64,000 nt of DNA from assembly GCF_029407905.1 (NCBI RefSeq), contig NC_073627.1:45935001-45999000 (forward strand), in the 5' to 3' direction. This DNA is from Bubalus kerabau (Eukaryota > Chordata > Mammalia > Artiodactyla > Bovidae). The notes beneath the pieces are model-generated. The model did no database searches and was not told where the DNA came from. It saw only the letters and a list, made by a program, of their open reading frames with translations. Both the position numbers and the translations under genes were made by a program. How positions within the stretch are numbered: position 1 is the stretch's first letter; every line of letters begins with the position of its first letter. Below, one piece after another: positions 10,809 through 21,144 of this stretch.

Positions 10809-11021
10809 GTGTGCAAAGTTGCTTCAGTAGTGACTCCGACTCTTTGTGACCTTATGGAGGAGCCCACCAAGCTCCTCTGTCCATGGGATTCTCCGGGCAA
10901 GAGTACTGGAGCGGGTTGCCATGCCCTCCTCCAGGGGATCTTCCTGAGCCCGGCACTGCACTCACATCTCGCAGGTCTCCTGCGTTGGCAGGTGGGTTCT
11001 TTACCACTAGTGCCACCTGTA
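10809..11021 (-). mobile_element. Bov-tA SINE, antisense
   Basis: GACTCCGACTCTTTGTGACC, then CTCCTCTGTCCATGGGATTC, GGAGCGGGTTGCCATGCCC and the head complement TGGGTTCTTTACCACTAGTG. Typical length for the family; edges approximate. Confidence 0.93.
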
Positions 11022-11235
11022 CACCCTCCACCCAGTTAGCAGGAGGGGGGCTTCCGAAAGGGGGGGGGGGGCTCGTAATTCACTTGCGTGATGGCCTTGG
11101 GCCCATCGGGAGGCAGAAAGTCTCTGGTTTTCTTTCTGCCAAGTGGGCCGGGGACTGAAGTTCGCCGCCAGCCAGGAAGTTTGTTGGAGGGTGCTGGGGC
11201 AGCGCTGGGTTTCTCTCTCTAAACAGAGACTGGGG

Positions 11236-11332
11236 AGGGTTCCTGGCCTGTCCAGTGGTTAGGACTCTGTGGGGCACAGGTTTGATCCCTGGTTAGGGAA
11301 TTAAGATCCTGCAAGCCAAACAACAAACAAAA
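11236..11332 (+). mobile_element. CHR-type SINE, short form
   Basis: The tRNA-like head TCCAGTGGTTAGGACTCTG is followed by the B-box region GGTTTGATCCCTGGTTAGGG and AATTAAGATCCTGCAAGCC, ending in an A-rich tail. About 97 bp, so only the head domain and a short tail are present. Confidence 0.88.
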
Positions 11333-11397
11333 ATGTGGGCTGTGTCCCAGTTGAGTTCTAAGTAAAGCTGCTGCACCACTTCCCGACTCCGGTCACA

Positions 11398-11565
11398 CAG
11401 AAGAATCACTTAATGTTTAAAAAATGTCAGCACCACCTCCTACACCAAGACCAGTTGGATCTGAATTGCTGGGTGTTGGGAGGGACCCAGGCCCTGGTAT
11501 CTTTGTTTTCCTTCTGTTCCTCAGGTGATTCTGTTAAGTGGCCAGAGAACTACTAGCCAGCTCCA
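11398..11565 (+). mobile_element. MER5-type hAT element
   Basis: AGAAGAATCACTTAATGTTT, a central GGATCTGAATTGCTGGGTG, then CAGGCCCTGGTATCTTTG and CAGGTGATTCTGTTAAGTGG follow the order of the MER5 consensus. The left inverted repeat is missing. Confidence 0.65.
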
Positions 11566-11649
11566 CACTCACAAGTCAGCAATTTCCTCCAGCCCTTCCT
11601 TCAGGACCTGACGGAGGAGACGGGGCCGATTGCTGCTGACAGCCTTTCA

Positions 11650-11815
11650 CTTCCAGGATGTTCTCTGCTGCTCACTGTCACTTTTGATCCTCACTTTACA
11701 GACGGAGGACCGAGGCTCAGGAGACTCCCCAGAGGACACACAGCAAGGATGCGGCCAAGCTGGGGTATAGACATGCAGTTTCTGACTCCAAGGCCAGTGC
11801 TCTTTCTGTAATTGC
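11650..11815 (+). repeat. MIR SINE relic
   Basis: TCCTCACTTTACAGACGGAG, GAGGCTCAGGAGACTCC, GGACACACAGCAAGGATG and CAAGGCCAGTGCTCTTTC reproduce the MIR 3' half in order. One of the better-preserved MIR copies here. Confidence 0.85.
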
Positions 11816-11899
11816 TGTTTATAGGAAGCATATGTTGTTAGACCCAGATGTCGTCATCACAGCCTCCTGAGGTGGGTGGGTAAATGCCACTGTCTCATG

Positions 11900-12857
11900 G
11901 AGAAGGTGTCTGCCCCCCAGGGAGGCGGGGTGGTCGGCCCCTACTCCCCCAAATGCCGAGTGTGTACGTGGCCAGCTTAGATCCACAGTCTGCCCCCATC
12001 AGCCTGCATGCTGCCGAGGATCCCAGTTCTGAGCAGGGCAGGGTTTAACCCTATTTGCAGACCTCGCAAAAGGTGTGGCCCAGGTCTCACAGCTGGGGGG
12101 TGGCGGAGGCCCACCGGTCCCTGCTCCTTGCCGGCAGGCTGACACAGAGCCTGTGTGGGGTTTGCTCATGGGGCCCTGCTCTAAGCTGGCGGCCCTCGGG
12201 GTCAGGATGCCTGCTGGGGGCGCCTCCCTGCCCCTCCCTTGTTCCTGCAGAGCTGGACTCCCGGAGCCTGGCCTGAGTGCCGCCTGGGCAAGCTGCCAGT
12301 GCAGGGAAGTAGCGGGCAGGCGCAGTGTCGGCTCCAGGAAGTGTCTCTGTTCCTGGGCCGGTCTGCAGGACTGGAGGGCCTGGACATAACAGTGGAGATG
12401 AGAGCTGGGGGCTAAGCACGCCCCCCGCCAGCACCCCCAGGCTCAGCTGCTCCGGGCTGGGGCCGTGCCTTCCCTTGCTGGGCCTGGGCTCTCTCCTCCA
12501 TCTGGCTCCCACCCTGCTCCCCACCAGCTCTGTGCTGCCAAGTACACGCTCTTGGCGGCAACGACATCCATTTAACCTGCTTCCCAGAAGACAGCATGGT
12601 TACGCGGGCCGGCTCAGCCAGCACCATGGTGGGAGATGGGGAGGGGGCCCCCTCAGCTTGGTCTTCTCTTGCCCATATTTCTTAGGGATCTGGGTATGTG
12701 TGTGGGGTGGGGGTGGCCCTAAGCAACCTTGCTTACCTGGATCAGAAGTAACCTCAGCTCAACTGGAAGCCTCGAGCAGCCACACTAAAGACAGAACCTT
12801 GAGATCCTGGAGTTGGTGGGTGTTTGTATTAGGGGCAATCATTTAGCCTGAGGCTGA
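11900..12857. other. GC-rich single-copy DNA, no gene seen
   Basis: Frames of 104 to 173 codons overlap on both strands between 12055 and 12846. They have proline- and serine-rich compositions expected from random GC-rich sequence, with no domain, signal peptide or conserved motif. A G-rich stretch lies near 12697-12716. Confidence 0.5.
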
Positions 12858-12867
12858 GGGTAAAGCT

Positions 12868-13177
12868 AGCTTCCCTAAGTAGCTCAGTTGGTAAAGAATC
12901 CATGTGCAATGCAGGAGACCCTGGTTCAATTCTTGGGTCAGGAAGATCCCTGGAGAAGGGACAGGCTACCCACTCCAGTCTTCTTGGGCTTCCCTAGTGG
13001 CTCAGTTGGTAAAGAATCCACCTGCATTGCAGGAGACCTGGGTGCGATCCCTGGGTTGGGAAGATCCCCTGGAAAAGGGAACAGCTACCCACTCCAGTGT
13101 TCTGGCCTAGAGAACTCCATGGACTGTATAGTCCATGGGGTTGCAGAGAGTCAGACATGACTGAGTGACTTTCACTT
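12868..13177 (+). mobile_element. Dimeric Bov-tA SINE
   Basis: Two Bov-tA heads in tandem. The first runs from GCTTCCCTAAGTAGCTCAG to CCCACTCCAGTCTTCTTGG. A second complete unit follows from GGGCTTCCCTAGTGGCTCAG to the tail CAGACATGACTGAGTGAC. A single perfect 10-bp duplication, GGGTAAAGCT, brackets the pair at 12858-12867 and 13178-13187, so it integrated as one dimeric RNA. Confidence 0.93.
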
Positions 13178-13213
13178 GGGTAAAGCTGCCTCCCCTGAGC
13201 CTGTTGCTGCGTT

Positions 13214-13330
13214 TGTTTGTTTTTTAATGTTTTTTTTTTTGGCTGCATTCTATCCCTGACAAGGGATCAAACCTGGGCTCCCTACTTTGGGAGCGCGGAG
13301 TCATAGCCACTTGACTACCAGGGAAGTCCC
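13214..13330 (-). mobile_element. CHR-type SINE, antisense
   Basis: A T-rich tail, then TTTTGGCTGCATTC, CCCTGACAAGGGATCAAACC (B-box complement) and the head complement ACTACCAGGGAAGTCCC. The flanking duplication is GCTGCGTT at 13206-13213 against GCCGCGTT at 13331-13338. Confidence 0.92.
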
Positions 13331-13339
13331 GCCGCGTTC

Positions 13340-14520
13340 CTTTAATAGCCATAATAGAACGCTGGAGGACTACTCTCTAGGCATATTCTGAACACACAAG
13401 TTGTGGTTCCTTCTCCCCTCCCAGATACTTCACTGGGGAACCTGGGGAGGTGTCAGCGTGGAGAGCATGTTCATTTCATGCCAGCTGTGCTGTGCTGCTC
13501 AGGAAGCGAGTGTAGGTCTTCAGGCATTGCATAGTGTCTTCCGTTTGTGGTCTCTACAAAGATGACCTTTCCTGCAATCTCCTCTCTGGCCCTCCTGCCC
13601 TGGCCAGACCCTGTTAGGATGGTGGTTCTGAACCGAGAAGCTGGCCCCTTTGCGCCTCTTGTCTGGCCCTCGAAGCCCAGGGAGGCATCCTCCCCCTCAA
13701 TTGGGTTCATCCTACAAGTCCAGATGCTGTCAGCTCCAGGGCCTCCCTCTGGGCCAGAGCTCCTCCCTCCCCGCCAGCCTCCTTGGGGTGCAGATGGACA
13801 GCCCAGCACAGTCAGGAATAGCCTCTGTTTGCCTTGGCTGGTGGGGAAGAGATTACTGTTCACTTTCTGTTTTGACTCTTATATTTAGCTAACACACAGA
13901 GCCTGTGAGATCGCAGAAAAGCAGCCTTGGGTCTTGAATGAGTCTGGGGCCCGTCCCTGATGGCCTGGCGCCTATTGAGTGGAGGTGTCTGAAGTAGGAA
14001 TGAGTGGTAACACTGCCTTCTGGGTACATGGAGAGAGGTGAGGACCATCTGTCGATTTTCCTGACCCAAGGTCCTCTGCCCTTTCATGTTTTCCTCTGGG
14101 GGTTACTCCTCCCAACCCCTGAGGTTTGCATGGGGCCAGCCCCATCCCCTGGCTTTAGAGGCTGGCATGCGTCCCAGCTGGAAACTGAGCTGCCCTCCTT
14201 GGGATTTCTGCAGCAGCCATGGGGAAAGAGGCATTCACTTTTCATGGGAGTTGCCGGGTTGACGGAACTTCTGGTGACCACTCTTGTTCTCCACTTGAGG
14301 ACGAAGCCAACAAAAAGGAAAGAAGAAAGAGGTGGAAAAAGTATGCTGTCCAGATATCAGTAAGCTGCTGGACCCAGCCATGCCTGAAACTGACCACATC
14401 TGGTCTAATCTGATTATATGAGCCAATGAATGCGTTTCATTTTTCTAAAACTATCCTGAGCTGTGTTTCTGTCATAGAAAGGGTCCTAAGAAAACTATAT
14501 TTTTATTTGGTCTCATTAAA
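13340..14520. other. Single-copy DNA, no gene seen
   Basis: No repeat recognised. Two opposed frames (13471-13863 minus, 13547-13888 plus) cover the same GC-rich DNA, so at most one could be real. Neither carries a domain I recognise. Confidence 0.5.
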
Positions 14521-14521
14521 A

Positions 14522-14720
14522 AAAAATCAACCTTAAGGTATACTTTACATGCAGCCATTTAAAAATGTCCAATTCATACATTTTTTCAAATGTGTACACC
14601 CTTGTAATTACTACCGCAGTCGAGTTGTAGAACATTTAAGGTTCCCCATTCCCCCTTTATGGTGAGTTCTCCTGACCCCAACCAACCACTGACCTGCCTT
14701 TGTCCTAGAGATTTATTCAG
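14522..14720. mobile_element. Old LINE-like fragment
   Basis: AAGGTATACTTTACATGCAG, then TGTGTACACCCTTGTAATTA and GTTGTAGAACATTTAAGG, resembles a mammalian-wide LINE segment ('...taatttacat...gtatacacccatgtaacc...agaacatttcc') that I recall. The family and strand are not certain. Confidence 0.45.
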
Positions 14721-15009
14721 TCTTCTCTTGGTTCAGGTCCCTGGAGGTTGAGGAGAGCATTTCCTCGATGCTCAGATTATGGATCAACCTGGGTCATTTC
14801 TCCTGGGACTCAGAGTCACCCCTGGTCCAACTATGCTGAAGCCAGATGCACCTCAGTTTTGTGGTTCAATACAGCCTTCCCTTCGTTTGAGCCAGCTCTC
14901 CACAGAAGAGTCCTGGCTGATGCAGTTTAACCACCGCACCCTTCAGTAAAGCTCCGCCCAAGAACCTCCAGGCAAAACCAACTAATGGTCAGTGCAGCTC
15001 ACCTCCTGG

Positions 15010-15095
15010 GAGCCAGACACTAGCAAGTGCTTTACACGCGTTATCTCAAGTCTTCTCAGCAACCCTCGGGAGGTGCTGTGAGCCCCACTTCACTG
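15010..15095 (+). repeat. MIR SINE relic
   Basis: CTAGCAAGTGCTTTACACGC, TTATCTCAAGTCTTCTCAGC and AACCCTCGGGAGGTGCTGTG match the central MIR region ('gcgctttacatg...ctcatttaatcctcacaacaacc'). Confidence 0.7.
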
Positions 15096-15099
15096 GGGT

Positions 15100-16300
15100 G
15101 TGGGTGTGTTGCATACCTGGGCACCTCTGCACCTCCTCTGTCCACCAGGTTCCTGACTTCTTGTCCCACAGCTGAAGCTGACCCCTCCCAGACCACATGC
15201 CAGGGTAAGGGGGCTGGATCCCGAATGGCCAAAGAGGCTGAAGAACTCAAGCCATACACGTGGAGGGAGTTCGTTTTCGGGACGAACTTTGAGCCGTAGC
15301 TTAAGAACCTTCGGCAGAAAAGAGCTCAGGAGGCCCTGTCGTCAGTAACCTAGTACACCTTTCAGATCTTGTGGTCACACAATACCTTGCCTAACCTGCT
15401 GGTTCTTCCCACAGATCAAAGAAGTAGAAATGAAGAATAAGTAATTACCAGGTGGCCAGATCTCTTCCCCAGCTTCCCCTTCAGTAATCTCACGAACAAA
15501 TGGTGGGAACAAGATAGCATCTAACAAAAAAGATCACAAGTCGACAGGCCTGCACACAGCTGGGGATCAGGACACCTCTGACCCCCTCCATGCATGATTA
15601 ACTGAGCTGACTTCCCTTTCCCCCCTTAGAAACTTCCATGGCCACGCAGACTCTTCAGAGCTGGTTTTGGCGGAACACCTGAGTGCACCATCTCCCCAGA
15701 CTGCCGGCATTCCGATTAAAAGGAACTTTCCTTTCTATCAACAACTGCTTCTTGGGTGTTGATTTCCAAGCAGCTGGACTGAGTTTGGAAACAGCAGATG
15801 AGACAGGAGGATAAATTCCTTCATCCTCCATCCCTTGGACCACTTGAGGCACATCTTGCAGATGGGGTTTGTTGTACGGTCATTACACGTCACCTTGCTT
15901 TGCTTCCTGTTCTTCCCGACCTCCTTTCTCTTATCCCTCCCTCTAGCTGCCCTGGAATTCCACTTCCAAGTTAATGTATCAGCCCTCATTCCCTTGCCAG
16001 AGGGCCCACTCTCTAGGGAACTCAGCAGTCTGACGCCTGGGTCTGCACTACACGGCCTCAGTGAATGCTGACCAAGAGGACAGATACACGATGGATCATG
16101 GCCATGGGGTTGGGGCCTGAGGAGGGAATACGGGTGGTACCAAATTCACCATCAGAGATACCAGTGATAAAGGCGTCCCTGTCATCTCTCCTGTTCCATT
16201 CACTGGGTCTAATCAGTCAAATCCTGACTCCATGCTATAGGTCAGAGACTGTGGCGTCCCCCACTAACCTGTGTCCAGTATGAAACAGTCCATACTCCTT
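15100..16300. other. Single-copy DNA, no gene seen
   Basis: About 1.2 kb with no recognised repeat. Frames at 15655-16071 lie on opposite strands and show no domain. Confidence 0.5.
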
Positions 16301-16304
16301 ATCC

Positions 16305-16402
16305 ATCACTCTCTGGGTATGTGATGCTGGCAAGGTGCTCAGCCTCTCTGAGCTGCCTTCCCCATCTGTACAGTGGGGATAAGACTGGGCTCACCACCTG
16401 GA
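16305..16402 (+). repeat. MIR SINE relic
   Basis: TGTGATGCTGGCAAGGTGCT, CAGCCTCTCTGAGCTGCC and CCCATCTGTACAGTGGGG follow the MIR 5' half in order. Confidence 0.8.
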
Positions 16403-16950
16403 ACTGTGGAGATGCCTAATGGACACTAGGTTTGTGCCTAAAGCCGAGTAGGGGGAGGGCATCGTGGAGGCTACCTGTCCAATAGCGGTCCTGCTTTCTT
16501 TTGAGAAGCACCCCTCCTTCCTTCTGTCCCTACTGGGTAAATAGGGCTGTCCCACCCCTACTGCCAGATCCAGGCCAATCCACACATCTCTATTGACCAC
16601 AAGATTGGATCAGGCCTGGGCATGAGACCCAAGTCAGACCAGTCCCTGCCACAGTTCCCTGAAGTTTCTGGAACAATGAAAGAGGTGTTTGCTCTTTGCT
16701 TTTAGCCTGGAGCCACCGGAGGCCATTTTTTACTATTTGCACACGTGAGAATGAATGTCAGTGCAGTGACGTCAGAAGATAGCAATGCCAAGAGATGGAG
16801 CAGGACGCGAACTCTGGTGATGGTCTTGGAGCTCCCAGATCTACCATGCCAGCAGCTAGGGAACCCCTGGTATTTTTAGAAATTAAAACATAGGCAAAAA
16901 TTTTCCCTTTCAGTTGCCTAAGTCAGTTCAAGTTCCATTTCTGTTACTTA
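16403..16950. other. Single-copy DNA, no gene seen
   Basis: No repeat, gene or regulatory string that stands out. Confidence 0.5.
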
Positions 16951-16967
16951 AAACTGAAATAGTCTTG

Positions 16968-17249
16968 GGTCTTACCTTGTGGGCCAGTGGTGAAGAATCC
17001 ACCTGCCAATTTAGGGGACATGGGTTCAATCCCTGGTCCAGAAAGATCCCACATGCCACAGGGTAACTAAGCCCACCCTCTAGAGCCCATGCTTCTTTTG
17101 TTGAAGAAGAAGCATGTTTGCTTTTGTAACAAGAAGCTTGTTTGCAGGCAACGGTGAAGAGCCTGCGACTAGAAAAAGCCTGAGCCCAAGCAACAAAGAG
17201 CTCCTGCACCTCATTAGAGACCCAGCGCAGCCAAAAATAATTTCTTAAA
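16968..17249 (+). mobile_element. CHR-type SINE with expanded middle
   Basis: A tRNA-like head (GGGCCAGTGGTGAAGAATCC), the B-box region (GGTTCAATCCCTGGTCC) and the long CHR tail ending GCGCAGCCAAAAATAA. The middle carries an unusual GCTTCTTTTGTTGAAGAAGA palindrome and repeated GAAGC/TTTGC words (about 17090-17150). A 17-bp duplication AAACTGAAAT..TCTTG with two mismatches lies at 16951-16967 and 17250-17266. Confidence 0.92.
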
Positions 17250-17404
17250 AAACTGAAATGCTCTTGACCAATACTATAGGTTCTTTATAAATGATCACTG
17301 CCGTTATTGCAATTAATAATGTTATTATAAACACATTCCTAGGAAGATGCAGCCTTGGGGACATATAGGCCAGGCTCCCCAAGGGTCACTGCTGCTCGCC
17401 ACAC

Positions 17405-17532
17405 ATTATACTAACCCTGGATATGAGCTCCCCAAGGGCGGGGGATTCATGTTTGCTACTGATATATCCCAGGTGCCTGATGTCTGCACAAGGTAGGTGA
17501 TTCATAGACACCCACTGAATGAACAAATGGAG
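17405..17532 (+). mobile_element. L2 LINE 3' end
   Basis: ATGAGCTCCCCAAGGGCGGG, CAGGTGCCTGATGTCTGCAC and the terminal ACTGAATGAACAAATG follow the order of the L2 3' end ('gagctccttgagggcag ... cagtgcctggcac ... tgttgaatgaatg'). Confidence 0.75.
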
Positions 17533-17714
17533 TTGGCCCACTGCCCCCTGGCCCCCAGGCCTGGCTTCACGTTTTGCCCTCTGTCCTTGGCTGTCATCTG
17601 AACCCACTGGGGTGTTCTGCAGGAGTCTGTCTTGGCAAACTGATCTGTTTCCACAGTGTCCTTCCTAGGGCCTCACTCATCCCTTCATCTGCTCATGCAC
17701 TCAAGTTTCCAAAA

Positions 17715-18841
17715 TCCTTATTAGAAATGTCCATTATGGATCATGGCTTTCACAAAAATTACCTCAAAGTGAATCAAACACTTAAGTGCAAAACTGGAAA
17801 CCATAAAACTCTTAGAAGAAAACACATAGGGACAAAGCTCCTTGACATGGGTCTTGGCAATGATTTTTTTAGATATGAGACCTGAAACACAAGCATCAAA
17901 ATAAAACCAACTGGGACTATATCACACTGAAATGCTTCTACACAACAAAAGAAATAATGAAAAGACAACCTATGAAATGGGAAAAAGTATTTGCAAACTA
18001 TATATCTGAAAGGGGTTAATATTCAAAATATATCAAGAACTACAAGTCCATAGCAAAGTAGTAATGATGCTGCTGCTATAATTAACACAGGACCTGAATA
18101 AACACTTTTTAAAGACGTGGCCAACAGGTACATGAAAAGATGCTCAACATCACTAATCATGAGGGAAATGAAAAAACCACAGTGAGATATCACCTCACAC
18201 CTGTTACCATGACAATCAAAAGACTGATAAGTGGAGAAGCGGGAACCCTTGTGCACTCTCAGTGGGAGTGTAAGTTGGTGTAACCACTATGGAAAACAGC
18301 ATGGCGGTTCCTCAAAAAATTAGAACTATCATATGTAGAACTTCCATATGACCCAGCAGTTCCACTTCTGGAAATATATCTAAAGCAAATGAAGACACTA
18401 TGTCAAAGAGGTATCAACCCCCATGTTCATAGCAGCATTATTTACAACAGCCAAGACATGCCAACAAAGACACTGGTGTGCCCACACACAATTATATACA
18501 TGCATACAGTGGAATATTAGTCATAAAAAGAAGAAAATACTGCCCTTTGTGACAACATGAATAGACCGTGAGGGCAATATGCCAGGCAAAACCGGTCAGA
18601 TAAACACTATATGATATCACATATATATGTGTGTGTGCAGCCTAAAACAACAAAAGGCCAAATGCATAGAAAAAAAAGATTTGTCATCTGTGCAAGAGTG
18701 GGGTGCTGTGGGGAGGCGGAAACTGGAGGCAGTCAGAAGTACAAACTTTGAGTTATAAGACAAATACCTAAGGATGTACTATAGAACATGATGGCTATAG
18801 CTAACACCACCGCATGGTATATTTGAAAGTTGTTAGGAGAT
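17715..18841 (+). mobile_element. L1 LINE, ORF2 3' part and 3' UTR
   Basis: A 5'-truncated L1. Recognisable ORF2-end strings appear in order: AACTGGAAACCATAAAACTC, AAAAGATGCTCAACATCACT, CACTATGGAAAACAGCATGG, CCATATGACCCAGCAGTTCC and GTGGAATATTAGTCATAAAA. The frame is broken repeatedly, so no protein is made. A Bov-tA SINE splits it at 18842-19141. The last part of the L1 (GATATTGTAAATCAACTAGA and a T/A-rich end) resumes at about 19142-19203. Confidence 0.9.
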
Positions 18842-19141
18842 GGGCTTCCCAGGTGGCGCAGTGGTAAAGAATCCACCTGTCAATGCAGGAGACGCAAGAG
18901 ACTTGGATTCAATCCCTGGGTCAGAAAAATCCCGTGGAGTAGGAAATAGCCATCCACTCCAGTATTTTTGTTTGTTTTGATAAGAAGTGGATTTATTCAG
19001 AGAAACACACTGCAGACGGAGTGTGGGCCATCACAGAGGGTGCCACTCCAGTATTCTTGCCTAAGAAATCCCATGGACAGAGGAGCCTGGTGGGCTACAG
19101 TCCACATGGTTGCAAAGAGTTGGACATGACTGAGCACACAA
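18842..19141 (+). mobile_element. Bov-tA SINE nested in L1
   Basis: Head GGGCTTCCCAGGTGGCGCAG through tail GTTGCAAAGAGTTGGACATG in sense orientation, inserted in the 3' UTR of the surrounding L1. Its own body is interrupted at 18967-19042 by a foreign 76-bp insert, so it spans about 300 bp instead of about 210. Confidence 0.93.
18967..19042 (-). mobile_element. Retroposed 3' end of a polyadenylated RNA, nested in Bov-tA
   Basis: A 76-bp insert bracketed by a perfect 13-bp duplication of the SINE sequence CCACTCCAGTATT (18954-18966 and 19043-19055). Read on the minus strand it carries an AATAAA polyadenylation signal (complement at 18992-18997), followed about 15 bases later by an A-rich tail (complement of the T-rich start TTTGTTTGTTTTG). 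These are the marks of LINE-mediated retroposition of the last part of an mRNA or similar RNA. I do not recognise the source transcript. Confidence 0.8.
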
Positions 19142-19203
19142 GAGACGAGAAACTTAACACGATATTGTAAATCAACTAGACTTCAGTTTTTTTAAAAAAA
19201 AGT
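19142..19203 (+). mobile_element. L1 3' end, continuation
   Basis: The terminal part of the L1 that begins at 17715: ATATTGTAAATCAACTAGAC followed by a T/A-rich end. It is displaced by the nested Bov-tA. Confidence 0.8.
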
Positions 19204-19268
19204 AGATCATAAGAGTCACAAGGAAGAAAAGCTTCATCTTTTTATTTTACCTACATAAAATGACAGAG

Positions 19269-19372
19269 GGAATTCCCAGGTGATCCAGTGGTTAGGACTC
19301 CAAGATTCCACTGCAGGGAGTCATAGGTTTGATCCCTGGTCAGGGTCTCGCGTGCCATGGGAACCAGGGAGA
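19269..19372 (+). mobile_element. CHR-type SINE, short form
   Basis: GGGAATTCCCAGGTGATCCA, GTGGTTAGGACTCCAAG and GGTTTGATCCCTGGTCAGGG give the tRNA-like head and B-box. The tail is short and diverged (CGCGTGCCATGGGAACC). Confidence 0.88.
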
Positions 19373-20500
19373 GATGCAAAGTGAACAATGCTTTGCCTGC
19401 CTTCTATTCTAATAGAATAGGGAGCTTCTATTCTAATGGGGATGTATGTTGACAATTTTGGTACAATAAGGTTATTTTAGGCATTTGGATAATTTTCTGG
19501 TATTCTTCTACAGGCCAGATAATGAAATTAAAGAGTGTATTTTGGTTTTAAGCTAAACTGGGACTAAGCTGTTTAGCTATCTTCAAAGAAGGTGGAAAGA
19601 GGGGCCGAGTCCCTACTGAAAGGATGCACAGCAAACTGGGAGCAGGTCTAAAACTCATACCCCGGTCTGTTGCGTCACATGTGGCGCTGGTCTGGAGGCA
19701 GGGTGGTGGAGCAGAGAGGGTTTGGGTTCTGAGAACTGGTGATCTGGACTTGAATCTAGGAGCTGCCGTTTATAAACAGTGGGATCTCGGGTAACAACAC
19801 CCCACCATCTCCTCTGCCGGTTCATACCCCACCTTGGTAAAGTTTTTTACATTGTTCCTGTTATTGACATTCACATCCTCTTCTGCTCCACAATCAAGTC
19901 TTTATTGCTTTCTCCACAGGTCGACTCAAAAGATGAAAAGCCTTGAAATAGCATTTATGTGACTACAATTGTTAAATATCATTTATTGTAAACACCTCCT
20001 TTTAACTGAAGCTAGTTGGACTGAGACTTGTGTTTGGTCATGTTTTGTTGAACTGGATGAGATGTATCCCCAGGCCTCTGGGACAGAAGCTCCCCCTGGG
20101 CCTGTTTCTTGGGCCTATGACCCAGGGCCTGTGTTCAGAAGGGCCCTATGCTTGGTTTGATGCTTTGCTGTTGCTATCTGGAAATTCTAGATACTTTTGA
20201 GCACAAGGTCCCACAATTATGTGGCCAGTCCTAAGCTCACAACTTTGATGCTAGAGGCCAAAGTGGTCTGAGAAACTCCCTTGTTGCACACCTTCCTTTG
20301 GGAGGAAAGCAGGGACCTTAGGCAGGCCCTGAAGTAGCCAGGAAAAATTAAAGTGATACGCTGTGGACCTGAGTGATGGCTTGTAAGTGTGCTCCACGTG
20401 GCGATGTCAGGCTGCCCTGCTTCAAGTTCCCTCTTAAACAGTGGCTGAAAGGTCGGTGAACCGTGGGCTGCACGAAGGAGGTAGGGCTGTCCTCATGAGG
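19373..20500. other. Unassigned DNA with a small direct/inverted repeat
   Basis: CTTCTATTCTAAT occurs twice with a 24-base period (19401-19413 and 19425-19437). The first copy runs into AGAATAG, forming a near-palindrome. The rest has no recognised repeat or gene. Confidence 0.45.
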
Positions 20501-20504
20501 GCAT

Positions 20505-20720
20505 CAGGGCTGAATGGTCTGCCCAAGGTCCCACAGCTTATAAACGGCAGGTCCTAGGTTCAAGACCAGGTCACCAGTTGTGAGACACAAACCCTCTCAG
20601 CTCCACCACGCTGCCTCCAGACCAGTGCCACATGAGATGCAGCAGACCTGGGTGTGAGTTCTAGACCTGCTCCCAGAGCTGTGTGTCCTTTTGGCAGGAA
20701 CTTGCCCTCTCTGAACACTT
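20505..20720 (+). repeat. Two adjacent MIR relics
   Basis: CTGCCCAAGGTCCCACAGCT (about 20520) is the MIR 3' half. GACCTGGGTGTGAGTTCTAG and ACTTGCCCTCTCTGAACACT (about 20645-20720) resemble the MIR 5' half. Both are in sense orientation and may be separate insertions. Confidence 0.65.
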
Positions 20721-21144
20721 AGCCCAGAGCCTGAGGGAGTGGATAAACTCCCTTTCAAACAATCACTATGTAACTAATGAAGAGAAAAGCATTTCTGCTA
20801 TAGACAGATTTCAGCTAATGAAAGCAGAAGGAATGAAATACGATACCACTTGGCAGCCCCTGACGAACTGTTTGAATGGCAGCTAGCATGTTAAAAGCAA
20901 ATCAGATACCGTGGACCTCCTGATAAAAGATCTCAACACCACCTTGCCAATCTCAACACAGTTTTGCCAAAAAACAAAACAAACGAATCAGATCTGCTTC
21001 TACTAACCAGTAGAACAAAGGATAGAAGAACACGTCCAACTACACCACAGGGCAGCAATCGGCAAAGCCCAGATGGAGTGAAATGCAACCAGATAAACAA
21101 CTCGTTTCTTCCAACAAATGAAACAAAACACTTGGCCCAAAAAA
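20721..21144. other. Single-copy DNA, no gene seen
   Basis: AT-rich sequence with many AACA/CAAA words. No repeat family or gene recognised, although part of it may belong to the L1-like element that follows. Confidence 0.4.

Noticed and set aside
12325..12846. 173-codon plus frame with 145-codon minus frame opposite
   Set aside because: Both result from few stop codons in GC-rich sequence. Compositions are P/S/G/R-rich without a motif.
12888..13160. Frame with VKNPPAMQETWVRSLGWEDPLEKG-like peptide
   Set aside because: Sense translation of Bov-tA. The same string appears at 28857 and 48176 in other copies, so it is not a conserved protein.
13471..13863. 130-codon minus frame containing a VIFVETTNGRHYAMPEDL-like segment
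   Set aside because: It looked briefly like a domain, but I could not place it in any family and an opposed 113-codon frame covers the same DNA.
16065..16283. Possible LTR or exon near 16060-16290
   Set aside because: No LTR termini, polyadenylation signal or homologous words could be aligned with confidence.
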